From the NCBI GenBank assembly GCA_947069175.1, contig CAMTDV010000002.1, positions 9,155,054-9,219,053 of the forward strand: a stretch of DNA of 64,000 nucleotides, given 5' to 3'. The notes under the pieces were generated by a model. That model made no database searches. It was not told the origin of the DNA and worked only from the letters and a program-made list of their open reading frames with translations. The translations under genes were made by a program, and so were the position numbers. Below, in pieces: positions 34,749 to 44,876 of this stretch (position 1 is its first letter; the number at the start of each line of letters is the position of its first letter). This stretch comes from Scalesia atractyloides (taxonomy: Eukaryota > Streptophyta > Magnoliopsida > Asterales > Asteraceae).

Positions 34749-37390
34749 TGTAACACCCGTCGAAAACGGATTTACCAAACCCGCTCCGTTTATCAACCGA
34801 ACAGTCAGTCAAAAATTTCGTTGCGAATTAAATGCCTAAAATAATTTTAAACGATACATAATCAATTATTATACGGGAATATATATTTAGTTTTTGAAAA
34901 ACTATGAAAAATAAGAAAATAAAAATATTGGTTCCTGCCGGGTTTCGAACCCGGGTCTGTACCGGTTCAACAACAAGTCTTAACACACCACACACAAACC
35001 ACTGCGCCACTGATGTTTTTTGTGAAATATTGGAATCATTTAAATCATAAGGTGACGTTACGAATTCAAAACCGGCGCCCAATAGTTCAGTCGTCGGAAA
35101 TCCCGGAAATCTCGCGAGTCTTAACGACAACTTACGTTATAACGTAAACCATTACTAAGACATCAGTTATAACCGACGTCTGAGTCCGCGACCAAAGTTA
35201 TAACCGCCGGAGTTTTTATAATTTACGAATACAGTCGGAAATCAGACCAGGTTCTTCCACGATTTGCCCTATAAATTCACCCACAACCCACTGCAAACCT
35301 TTTCGCTCAAAACCACACCTTTTCTCGGCAAAAATCCACTCGCCGGAATCTTTCTGTTTGTCGCCGGAAAACCGGTTTCTCCATTACCGAGCCTTATTGA
35401 ACCCCCTAAGCTTATACCGAAGTCACCCATACATTTTTTAAGTTTTCTGGAGACTCGCCGCTGCAAGACACTCGTCGCCGGAGCCTATTGCTGTCGCCGG
35501 AGTTCTGCCGGAAAACAGAGGAAGATAGTCAGTATACCTCTCCGCCTAATTTCTTTTTCTTCTCACTTATATCTCATCGTAATGAACTGTAAGACGCTAA
35601 GAAACCGATTAACACTTCGAACCAGTCTGTTACCGATTCTGGTTAAATCTCAACGAGGAAGACGATGTTTCGGTAGTATATAAGTATAATATAAATCAAG
35701 AAATTAATCGGGTTAGACACACAGTCCAGCGGTGGACTGTGTGCACGTTAAACATACAAACGTCTCGAGTTCGAATCCTGTTGCCACACACGTCGCCTTA
35801 ATAAAAATGATTTTTTTTATTAACCGAATCGGAGTCGGCACAGGTATATGTTAAGTATATTAATAATCGGAATAATAACCAAGTTAGACACACAGTCCAG
35901 CGGTGGACTGTGTGTATGTTTAAGTCGCACGTCACGAGTTCGAGTCCGGTCTTCTGCATCGACCCGGACAATTATTAACCTTTTTAAATAAAGTCAGAAA
36001 TGAAAACAAATAATTTGTATTTAAGTATAATAAAAATTGGATTATATAACATATTAAACACACAGTCCAGCGGTGGACTGTGTGTTAGTTTAAGCCACAG
36101 GTCCGGGTTCGAGACCTGTGGAGCGCACCGTCCGAATTGATATAAATCGTTTTTGAAAATAAAGGATTTCTGATTAAACATAATTAATATATATATATAA
36201 TTAAAATCAGATATATAACGGGTTAGACACGTAGCTCAGTTGGTAGAGCTGCGTGCACGCGTACGGGAGGTCTCGGGTTCGAGCCTCACTCAGCGCACCT
36301 ATATTCCGACTCGAACCGGTCAACGGGCAGGTCAACGGTCAGTCAACGGTCAACGGTCAGAGAAAAAAATCAAATTTTTTTATTATTTTTATTTAATTAT
36401 TTTAATTAAAAATCAATTAAAAATACTTAAAAATAACATTTTTAAGGTTAGAAAATAGCCTTAAACTCACAAAAATACACCCAACAATCCTACTAAAATA
36501 GATTAATAAAATCCGTTTACTTACCAAACCATAATGCGATTTATCTAGGTTAATCTCACTCGTGGTTAAAACCATTTCGCATGCATTTAACATCATCAAC
36601 CGAACGCACCCACTGTGAGTGAATCTTACAACTTCCCCTTTTAAATTACACGTTTTGGGGTGTGTCATGTGTTATGAAAATAATTAACTTATTTATTTAA
36701 ACTTGTGCCATACCACATCATGACCTAAAATTAGATTGTTTATATTGTTGTGATTTACTTATTTCCTTTTGTCAAATTATATGAAACTCATTCATCAAGC
36801 CCATCAGTTCCTCGTGGGAGACGAGTTGAACAACGCGTGCCTCAAATCAAATTCATTATTGTTCATGTGTGTATCATTGAGTTTATATTGTTTGTAGTTG
36901 TGTCATTCATATTATCATGTTTTATGCAATTCATTCATCAGGCCCCTCAGTTCCTCGTGAGAGACGAGTTGAGCATCGCGTGCCTCTAATTGTTCCATTA
37001 TTGTTCATGTGTGTTTCATTTAATATCTTATGATTGTTGATTAAGTTTACATCTATTTTTACTCATGTTTGGTTGTGCACATATTTCATAATCAATTTAA
37101 ATAAATTTGTTCAAATGTTTTCCATAGGATTCACTCGCCAACATTATGTTGATCCAAAAACCCTTTTACACATGATACAGGTGAACAGGTTGAAGCAAGG
37201 AAAACATAGGATATGCCTTAGAAGAGAACAAAGAAGTTTAGATTGTTAGTTAGAACATGTTGTAACATTTATTGTAATTTTCCATTTAATTTGTATTAAT
37301 GAATATGAAACGCATAATAAATGTCATGAGCTTTGATGATAACCCAATCATGCCCCGATCACCTTTTCCGCTGCGGGTCGGGGTGTGACA
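34749..37390 (+). repeat. LTR E2 (middle, divergent)
   Basis: TGTAACACCCGTCG to GTGTGACA. It is homologous end to end with E1 and E3 but clearly more divergent, notably at 34880-35150. It carries the opposite-strand T-arm module (34938-34954) and a cluster of three hairpin blocks plus a canonical block (35708-36290; A box 36232-36243, B box 36276-36285). Confidence 0.92.
35708..36290 (+). other. tRNA-like module cluster in LTR E2
   Basis: It has the same order as in E1: three hairpin blocks, then the canonical A/B-box block. The A box at 36232-36243 and B box at 36276-36285 are unchanged although the LTR as a whole has diverged. Confidence 0.78.
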
Positions 37391-37815
37391 TAGATGCTAT
37401 CAGAATGTGGATTCAAATATTAGCTGTTGTGTTTATTTATGTTCAAATATTAGCTGTTGTGTTTAATTATGTTCAAATATCAGCTGTTGTGTTTTATTTA
37501 TGTTTCCATGTAGGTTGTAGTGTTAGAAGTTTTGCCTTAGGATATAACCATACTTTTCCAAACGTATCTAAACTCTTATGCATGATATCATTTTTAGCGA
37601 ATCATTCCTGCTTATCAATACTTATACAGTAGGCAACAAAAAGCGATTCCTGTAATAGGGTACTTAACCCTTACAAGGAACGTTACCGCCTCGAACAAAA
37701 ACTTAAACCCTGATTTTTCTAAGCATATAACTGTCAAACTAAACACCATCATTCTTTTAGTCAAATATATCACAATTTAAATTTCGGGACGAAATTTCTA
37801 AAAAGCAGGGGATAC
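37391..37815 (+). other. internal region between LTR E2 and E3 (425 bp)
   Basis: At the left a degraded PBS (ATGCTATCAGAATG) replaces TTGGTATCAGAGCC. Then come three tandem units of TTCAAATATTAGCTGTTGTG (37411-37505) and unrelated AT-rich sequence. The right end TATATCACAATTTAAATTTC, with hairpin and PPT, is identical to that of the other internal region, so both share the same downstream deletion boundary. Confidence 0.88.
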
Positions 37816-40451
37816 TGTAACATTCGTCAAAAACGGATTTACCAAACCCGCTCCGTTTATCAACCGAACAGTCAGTTAAAATTTTCGTTGCGAATTAAAT
37901 GCCCAAAATAATTTTAAACGATACATAATCAATTATTATACGGGAATATATATTTAGTTTTTGAAAAACTGTTGAAAATCGCAAAATAAAAATAAAATGT
38001 CCCTACCGGGTTTCGAACCCGGGTCAGTCGCCGAGTCACGGATTCAGCAACTTAACACGCAACACACAAACCACTGCGCCACTGAAGCTACTTGTTAAAT
38101 GTTAAAATCATTTAATTGATATCATGACTTTACGAATTCAAAACCGGCGCCCAAAAGTTCAGTCGTCGGAAATCCCGGTAATTTCGCGAAACTTAACGTT
38201 TCCTTCCGTTATAATGTATACATTTACTAAGACATCGGTTATAACCGACGTCTGAGTCCGCGACCAAAGTTATAACCGCCGGAGTTTTCATAACCGACGA
38301 ATCCAGTCGGAAATCAGACCAAGTTCATCGATAATTTGCCCTATAAATACCCCCTCGAACCTCTGCAAACCTTTTCGCTCAAAACCGCACCTTTTCTCGG
38401 CGAAAACTCACTCGCCGGAATTAGTCTGTTCGTCGCCGGAAAACCGGTTTCCCCATTTCTGAGCCTTACTAAACCCTTTGAACTTATACCGAAGTCACCG
38501 ACATATTTTGTAAGCTTTCTGGAGACTCGCTGCTGCAAGACACTCGTCGCCGGAAGGGATTGCTGTCGCCGGAGTTCTGCCGGAAAACAGAGGAAAGCTA
38601 GTCGGTATACCTCACGCTTATTTTCCTTTCTTTTTACTTATATCTCATCTATAATTAACCTAAAACACTAAAGAAACCGATTAAGACTTTGAACCAGTCG
38701 GATTTTCCGATTCTGGTTAAAATCTGACGGAGAAGACGAAGTAACTGTAACATATAAGTATAATTAAAATCAAGTTATAACTCGGGTTAGACACACAGTC
38801 CAGCGGTGGACTGTGTGCACGATAAACACACAAAGGTCTCGAGTTCGAATCCTGTTCCACACACGCCGCCTTAATAAAACGCCTTTTTTTTTGTTAACCG
38901 AACCGGAAGTCACACTGTTATATGTTAAGTATATTAATAACCGGAATAATAACCAAGTTAGACACACAGTCCAGCGGTGGACTGTGTGTATGTTTAATCA
39001 AAGTGCACGAGTTCGAGTCCGGTCATCTGCATCGACCCGGACAACTATTAAGCTTTTTAAATAAGTCAGAAATGAAAATAATTAATTTGTGTTTAAGTAT
39101 AATAAAAATCAGTTAAGTTAACAAGTTGTACACACAGTCCAGCGGCGGACTGTGTGTTATCATAACCCACAGGTCCCGGGTTCGAGACCTGTGGAGCGCA
39201 CCGTCCGAATCAATTAAAATCGTTTTTAAAAATAAAGGATTTTCTGTTTAACATAATAAATATATATATATAATTAAAAACAGATATATAACGGGTTAGA
39301 CACGTAGCTCAGTTGGTAGAGCTGCGTGTACGCGTCGGGAGGTCTCGGGTTCGAGCCTCACTCAGCGCACTTATATTCGCACTCGAACCGGTCAACGGTC
39401 AGGTCAACGGTCAACGGTCAAGTCAACGGTCAGAAAAAGTCAAATTATTTTATTATTATATTTAATTATTTTAATTAAAAATCAATTAAAAATACTTAAA
39501 AATAATATTTTTAAGGTTAGAAAATAGCCTTAAACTCACAAAAATACACCCAACAATCCTACTAAAATAGATTAATAAAATCCGTTTACTTACCAAACCA
39601 TAATGCGATTTATCTAGGTTAATCTCACTCGTGGTTAAAACCACTTCGCGTGCATTCAACATCATCAACCGAACGCACCCACTGTGAGTGAATCTTACAA
39701 CTCCCCCTTTTAAATTACACGTTTTGGGGTGTGTCATGTGTCATAAAAATATTTAACTTGTTTATTTAAAACTTGTGCCATACCATATCGTGATCTAAAC
39801 TTAGATTGTTTATATTGTTGTGATTACTTATTTCATTTTGTCAAATTATATGGAATTCATTCATTAAGCCCATCAGTTCCTCGTGGAAGACGAGTTGAAC
39901 AACGCGTGCCTCAAAACCAATTCATTATTGTTCATGTGTGTATCATTGAGTTTATATTGTTTGTGGTTGTGTCATTCATATTATCATGTTTATGCAATTC
40001 ATTCATTAGGCCCATCAGTTCCTCGTGAGAGACGAGTTGAGCAACGCGTGCCTCTAAGTGTTCCATTATTGTTCATGTGTGCTTTATTTAATATCTTATG
40101 ATTGTTGAATAAGTTTACATCTATTTTTACTCATGTTTGGTTGTGCACATATTTCATAATCAATTCAAATAAACTTGTTCAATCCATAGGATTCACTCGC
40201 CAACATTATGTTGATCCAAAAACCCTTTTACACATGATACAGGTGAATAGGTTGAAGCAAGGAAAACATAGGAAATGCCTTAGAAGAGAACAAAGAAGCT
40301 TAGATTGATAGTTAGAACATGTTGTAACATTTATTGTAAATTTCCATTAAATTGTATTAATGAATATGAAACGCATAATAAATGTCATGAGCTTTGATGA
40401 TAACCCAATCATGCCCCGATCACCTTTTCCGCTGCGGGTCGGGGTGTGACA
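37816..40451 (+). repeat. LTR E3
   Basis: TGTAACATTCGTC to GTGTGACA. It is very close to E1 over its whole length. The opposite-strand T-arm module is at 38006-38022. The module cluster (38782-39370) has three hairpin blocks, A box 39305-39316 and B box 39348-39357. Confidence 0.93.
38782..39370 (+). other. tRNA-like module cluster in LTR E3
   Basis: Three hairpin blocks plus the canonical A/B-box block are present. The hairpin loop of the third block is GCGG with stem CACACAGTCC/GGACTGTGTG. Between A and B box one base pair step differs from E1 (GTGTACGCGTCGGG). Confidence 0.78.
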
Positions 40452-40456
40452 AAAAC

Positions 40457-40670
40457 CTTTCCGATATCATAAAGCAACGTTCGAAGGGCAAGAGAGATTC
40501 TGAGAATAGCCGTACAGACTCTGGACAGGTCCATCTCAAGCTTGTTGGGACCAAAGCGAATAATATATATGTTGCCATTTCCGTAAAAAAATGACTTAAC
40601 TGAGGCCACAACACACTCACGTAATGTAAACTCTAACAAGGTGCACGCCTTCTTCTTCACCACCCAACAT
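40457..40670 (-). pseudogene. MLO exon 1 relic
   Basis: On the minus strand an ATG at 40670 starts a sequence related to exon 1 of the MLO gene (GGT-GGT-GAA repeats, LEFT, VVAS, then VCTAILRISLAL and LLYDIGK). It ends with a GT donor at the same place as the intact gene. About 90 extra bases sit between the VVAS and VCT parts and a TGA appears in the original frame. Element E is inserted exactly at the first bases of intron 1. It is a second partial MLO copy with the same orientation as 16930-23631. Confidence 0.82.
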
Positions 40671-41030
40671 GGATTCACTTCAATCTACACAAAGTTACGA
40701 ATTTGGTATGTGGATAGCATGATGATATTTATTGTTTATTTTTTTTATTTTTAATTAAAAACTAAGTAAGTTTAACTAAAACTCGCTTCTTTTTCATCAC
40801 CCACCATGGATCACTTCAACTACACAAAGTTACAAAATTAGATTTGTAGTGATAGCATTATGATATTTATTGTTTATTTTTTATTTTTAATTAAGAATGA
40901 CGTAAGTTTAACTAAAACTCGCTTCTTTTTCATCACCCACCATAGATTCACTTCAATCTACACAAAGTTACGAACTTGGTATGCGGATAGCATTATGATA
41001 TTTATTGCTTATTTTTTTTAGTTTTATTAT
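40661..41030. repeat. triplicated MLO upstream segment (about 135-bp period)
   Basis: Three tandem copies begin at about 40661, 40799 and 40934. Each contains CACCCAMCATRGAT, CTACACAAAGTTAC, TGGATAGCAT and GATATTTATTG. The unit matches the region just upstream of the intact MLO start codon (23632-23700). A piece of it recurs inverted at 42905-42925 next to a viral fragment. Confidence 0.8.
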
Positions 41031-41560
41031 TTGACCCGAAGCATTATAGATAATAGAATACAAAATAGAGAAGAAGTATGCCTTGGAATATTAAGAGGAA
41101 ATTTACAATACGGAAAATTAAAATTTAACATATATCCTAGAATTTCCTATAATATTCAGGATAAAGATTTTGAAAAAACTTTAAGTCTATTACAAGATTT
41201 TAAGAGAAAAGATTTCTTTAAAAAACAAAATAGACCCTGTTCTATAACATATGCTATATCTTATGTAGTGTCAAATACTTATCATTCTGAATGCTTTAGT
41301 ATAAAAGACACTATTGATTTCCCTTTCTTGTTTAATGATGTTTGTCAAATACAAATACAAATACCAACCTTACCTAAAATAGAAGAAATAGATTCAAGAC
41401 CTTTAAGCCTTGATTTACAAGATAAGCCGATGTTGTCATCTAACTAGATTACTCCTAAATTGTTTTTCTCAAACAAAGATGTAATAAATTATCCTCTAAA
41501 AATAACCGATAGGTACAATGAAATAATTAGCGAAAAAGAAGATAGGAAAACAAAAATTTA
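41031..41560 (+). pseudogene. endogenous pararetrovirus fragment A (movement protein)
   Basis: It encodes the 30K-superfamily movement protein core of a caulimovirid (segments GNLQYGKLKFN and ITYAISY) in one frame to a TAG near 41445. Homologous sequence then continues to about 41560. It is a direct repeat of 43430-43920 in fragment D. Movement proteins enlarge plasmodesmata; this truncated copy cannot. Confidence 0.85.
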
Positions 41561-41695
41561 GGAGCTATCTGGTTAGATGACAACATCGGCTTATCTTGTA
41601 AATCAAGACTTAAAGGTCTTGAATCTATTTCTTCTATTTTGGGTAAGGTTGGTATTTGTATTTGACAAACATCATTAAACAAGAAAGGGAAATCA

Positions 41696-41698
<3 letters not shown>
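41545..41698 (-). pseudogene. endogenous pararetrovirus fragment B (inverted movement protein piece)
   Basis: The minus strand repeats the movement protein segment around FLFNDVCQIQI and DLQDKP, abutting fragment A head to head and ending in a TA microsatellite (41699-41765). Confidence 0.85.
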
Positions 41699-41741
<43 letters not shown>

Positions 41742-41802
41742 GCATATATGTGTATATATATGTATGCATGTATGTATGTATGTATTATATAGTATATTTA
41801 TA

Positions 41803-42295
41803 CATAGGGAAGGTTCATTTGAAAAGAAATTTAATGTGAGAAGAAAAAGAAGAAAAGAATGCTAAAACATTAAATAGTTTATAACTCATCTCATTAATTA
41901 TGTTATCTGTCATTAATAAAACAAAAACATTTTATCTTACACATTTCAAAATTTATCATACATATGTCTTACACTTACCGGAATTTATCCTACACACATG
42001 TAAATTTACCCTACACATTTCAAAATTTATCCTGCACATACTAAAATTTATCCTACACATGTCGAAAATTGTCATACACCATAAATTATTTTATTTTGAA
42101 AGAGTATGAAAAAATGAGTTACAAGTTTAATTAATTAGCTAATTAATGATAATTATGGATTTACTTATATGCTCTTTTACATAAAATTAAATATTCATGT
42201 TAAATAAAGTAAATAGAGAATTTCTATTGGTTTAAAAGTTATTCTTTTTATTCTTACAAAATTTTTCTTCTCATTTGAACTCTCCAATATATATA
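41803..42295. mobile_element. MITE-like element in TA repeats
   Basis: The ends GGGAAGGTTCATTTGA and the complement of TCATTTGAACTCTCC are inverted repeats extending about 40 bp, flanked on both sides by TATATA tracts. Inside, five units of AAATTTATCCTACACATG type repeat at 41945-42075. Confidence 0.65.
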
Positions 42296-42934
42296 TATAT
42301 CATAAAAGACCAATTTTGACCATCCTTGGAGAATTATTGACTCACATTGTTAATTATCAAGTTTGACCTAATACACTTTTTACTAATTAACCAAGATAGA
42401 CTTATTTACAACAGATTTAACTCGGTTTAATCTTAATTTCAGTTAACGTGCTTACATACTAGCCACCGGTTTTGGTAGATAAATGTAGGTCGTAAAACTA
42501 ACTACAACATTAAGCCATTTACTCGTAATGAAAGTTTCGAATCGACCAAGTAAATAGTGTCACGTTTCCTTCCTTTTTTCTAAATATTTCTGGACAGTAT
42601 TTGTTTCCATGCATTTAATATATAATAACAATGACATGTTGTTATGAAGAGTGTTTGATATTAGGAAAAAAGGACCACCGTGACATGACTTTAATAGCGA
42701 CAGAAATTGTGCTAATTGTTATGAAATGAATGAGCATTCATAATGGATGTTAACCAAAGTTTTATGTATGCATAAAATTATAGGACCGAAAAAAAAAATT
42801 CTATCGCTATATTTCGGATTATATGTTCTGGTCGGGTCAAATAATAATAACTTCAAATAAAACTAAATAACCTTGATTCATTCAAAAGACTCGTTCTTTG
42901 TGTAGATTGAAGTGAATCCACATACTTTATGTAG
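42296..42934. other. unclassified AT-rich stretch
   Basis: No gene or known repeat was recognised, apart from an inverted copy of the MLO-upstream motif (GTGTAGATTGAAGTGAATCC) at its right end. Confidence 0.4.
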
Positions 42935-43193
42935 ATTGTAAATTTCCTCTTAATATTCCAGGGCATACTTCTTCTCTATTTTGTATTCTATTATCCATAA
43001 CGGCTAATTCTATAGGGGTATCTATTCCTTCTTTAAAGGTGGATTTTATTATTATTTGAATAGCTCCTACGTGTACCCATCCTAAAGTGTTCCTTATTTC
43101 AAGTTTTATCTTTTGTAACTTTTCTTAGATATCTTTTTTAGATAACAAAAGTATCATAACTTTGTTAATATTATATTGACATCTAAAGCTATT
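42935..43193 (-). pseudogene. endogenous pararetrovirus fragment C (inverted arm)
   Basis: About 259 bp are an inverted copy of 43228-43487, the N-terminal movement protein region, with a 34-nt loop between the arms. The arms differ by only a few bases. Confidence 0.88.
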
Positions 43194-43227
43194 GGTAAAA
43201 ATATAAGTCCTGATAGCTATTGAAATT

Positions 43228-44002
43228 AATAGCTTTAGATGTCAATATAACATCTAACAAAGTTATGATACTTTTGTTATCTAAAAAAGATATCCAAGAA
43301 AAGTTACAAAAGATAAAACTTGAAATAAGGAACACTTTAGGATGTGTACACGTATGAGCTATTCAAATAATAATAAAATCCACCTTTAAAGAAGGAATAG
43401 ATACCCTTATAGAATTAGCCGTTATAGATAATAGAATACAAAATAGAGAAGAAGCATGCCTTGGAATGTTAAGAGGAAATTTACAATACGAGAAATTGAA
43501 ATTTAACATATATACTAGAATTTCCTATAATATTCAGGATAAATATTTTGATAAAACTTTAAGTCTATTACAAGATTTTAAGAGAAAAGATTTCTTTAAA
43601 AAACAAAATAGACCCTATTCTATTACATATGCTATATCTTATGCAGTGTCAAATACTCATCATTCTGAATGCTTTAGTATAAAAGACACTATTGATTTCC
43701 CTTTCTTGTTTAATGATGTTTGTCAAATACAAATATCAACCTTACCTAAAATAGAAGAAATAGATTCAAGACCTTTAAGCCTTGATTTACAAGATAAGCC
43801 GATATTGTCATCTAATCAGATAACTCCTAAATTGTTTTTCTCAAACAAAGATGTAATAAGTTATCCTCTAAAAATAACCGATAGGTATAATGAAATAATT
43901 AGCGAAAAAGAAGATAATGTAAAAAATTACAAAGTTCAAGGAGAATATTTTAATGGAAAAAAAATTTTCTACTGTAACTATGCTAATAGATACAGGTGCT
44001 AA
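43228..44002 (+). pseudogene. viral movement protein (fragment D)
   Basis: The 30K-family core is visible from about 43280 (KKDIQEKLQKIKLEIRNTLG) through ELAVIDNRIQNREEACLG to FNDVCQIQ. A TGA near 43350 breaks the frame. The frame then stays open from about 43352 to 44002, the last part overlapping the protease region. Confidence 0.82.
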
Positions 44003-44870
44003 TGGGAACTATATAAACCATAAAATTTATAAATATTTACAAAAATATACATTAGAAGAAACCCATCAATATACAAACTTTATTGGTGAACTACATGAAA
44101 TTAATGAAGCGGTAGAAACCATAATAAAGTTTGGAGAAGAAAAAATACCATTAAGACTATTAATAGGTAATGGAGGTGAAAACGATATATTAGAAATTAT
44201 GTTACGATTAACCTTCTTAGAAAATGTAAAACCATACCAAATAACTTCATATGGATTAAAAATTACATACAATGGCAAAATGATTTATATACCAAAATGA
44301 CAAGCCCTAAGAGTATATATATTCCTATAGGGATTACTTATAAAGATTACAAAGTTGAATACTTTGCTGCCTATATAGATAGTGGCTCAGGACTTTGTAT
44401 ATGTAAACCAGATTGTTTTTCAAAGGATATCATGAAGATCTAACACTATGTAATGGAGTTAGCTTTTCAAAAACCATAGTTCCTTTAAAAAGAGGAATAA
44501 AAATCCAATAATACTAATAGGATCATATATGATTAAATGTCCACCATTTTACTTTTATAATTCCGGATCAGATGTTTTATTAGGAAATGATTTTTTAGAA
44601 AGATTTAACAAAATTACGTTTGACATAATAGCCTACCAAATAATACTAAAAACACCATGCCATCACTTGATAGTAGTTAAAAGAATAAAAAATGCATATG
44701 GAAGAAAATTCCCAATTAATTTTACAATACGCACAAGCCAGTGTGGTGATATTGGATACAAACAAAACCCAAAATTAGAAAAAGGGATACCAGTTTTAGA
44801 ATATTACTTAAAAGAACCTTTAGATTACCAAGTATATCTAAGAAGATTGTATGACCATATAGAAACATAA
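43953..44870 (+). pseudogene. viral aspartic protease region
   Basis: The motif LIDTGANGNYI marks a retropepsin active site at about 43985. The frame closes at 44300. Later blocks, including VLLGNDFLERFNKI (44529-44870), follow in another frame with stops between them. The product would process the viral polyprotein. Confidence 0.78.
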
Positions 44871-44876
44871 AAAATA

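Larger units (their letters stand above)
31885..40451 (+). mobile_element. three-LTR non-autonomous gypsy element (E)
   Basis: Three LTRs of 2648, 2642 and 2636 bp are separated by internal stretches of only 216 and 425 bp, without gag or pol. The whole block is bounded by one 5-bp duplication AAAAC (31880-31884 and 40452-40456). The middle LTR has no duplication of its own (GATAC versus TAGAT). The outer LTRs are much closer to each other than to the middle one. Movement would require proteins from an autonomous Tekay-like relative (inference). Confidence 0.9.

Noticed and set aside
34749..37390. LTR E2 as a simple solo-LTR insertion into element E
   Set aside because: Its flanks (GATAC and TAGAT) are not a duplication, and it is preceded by hairpin and PPT as a true 3' LTR would be.
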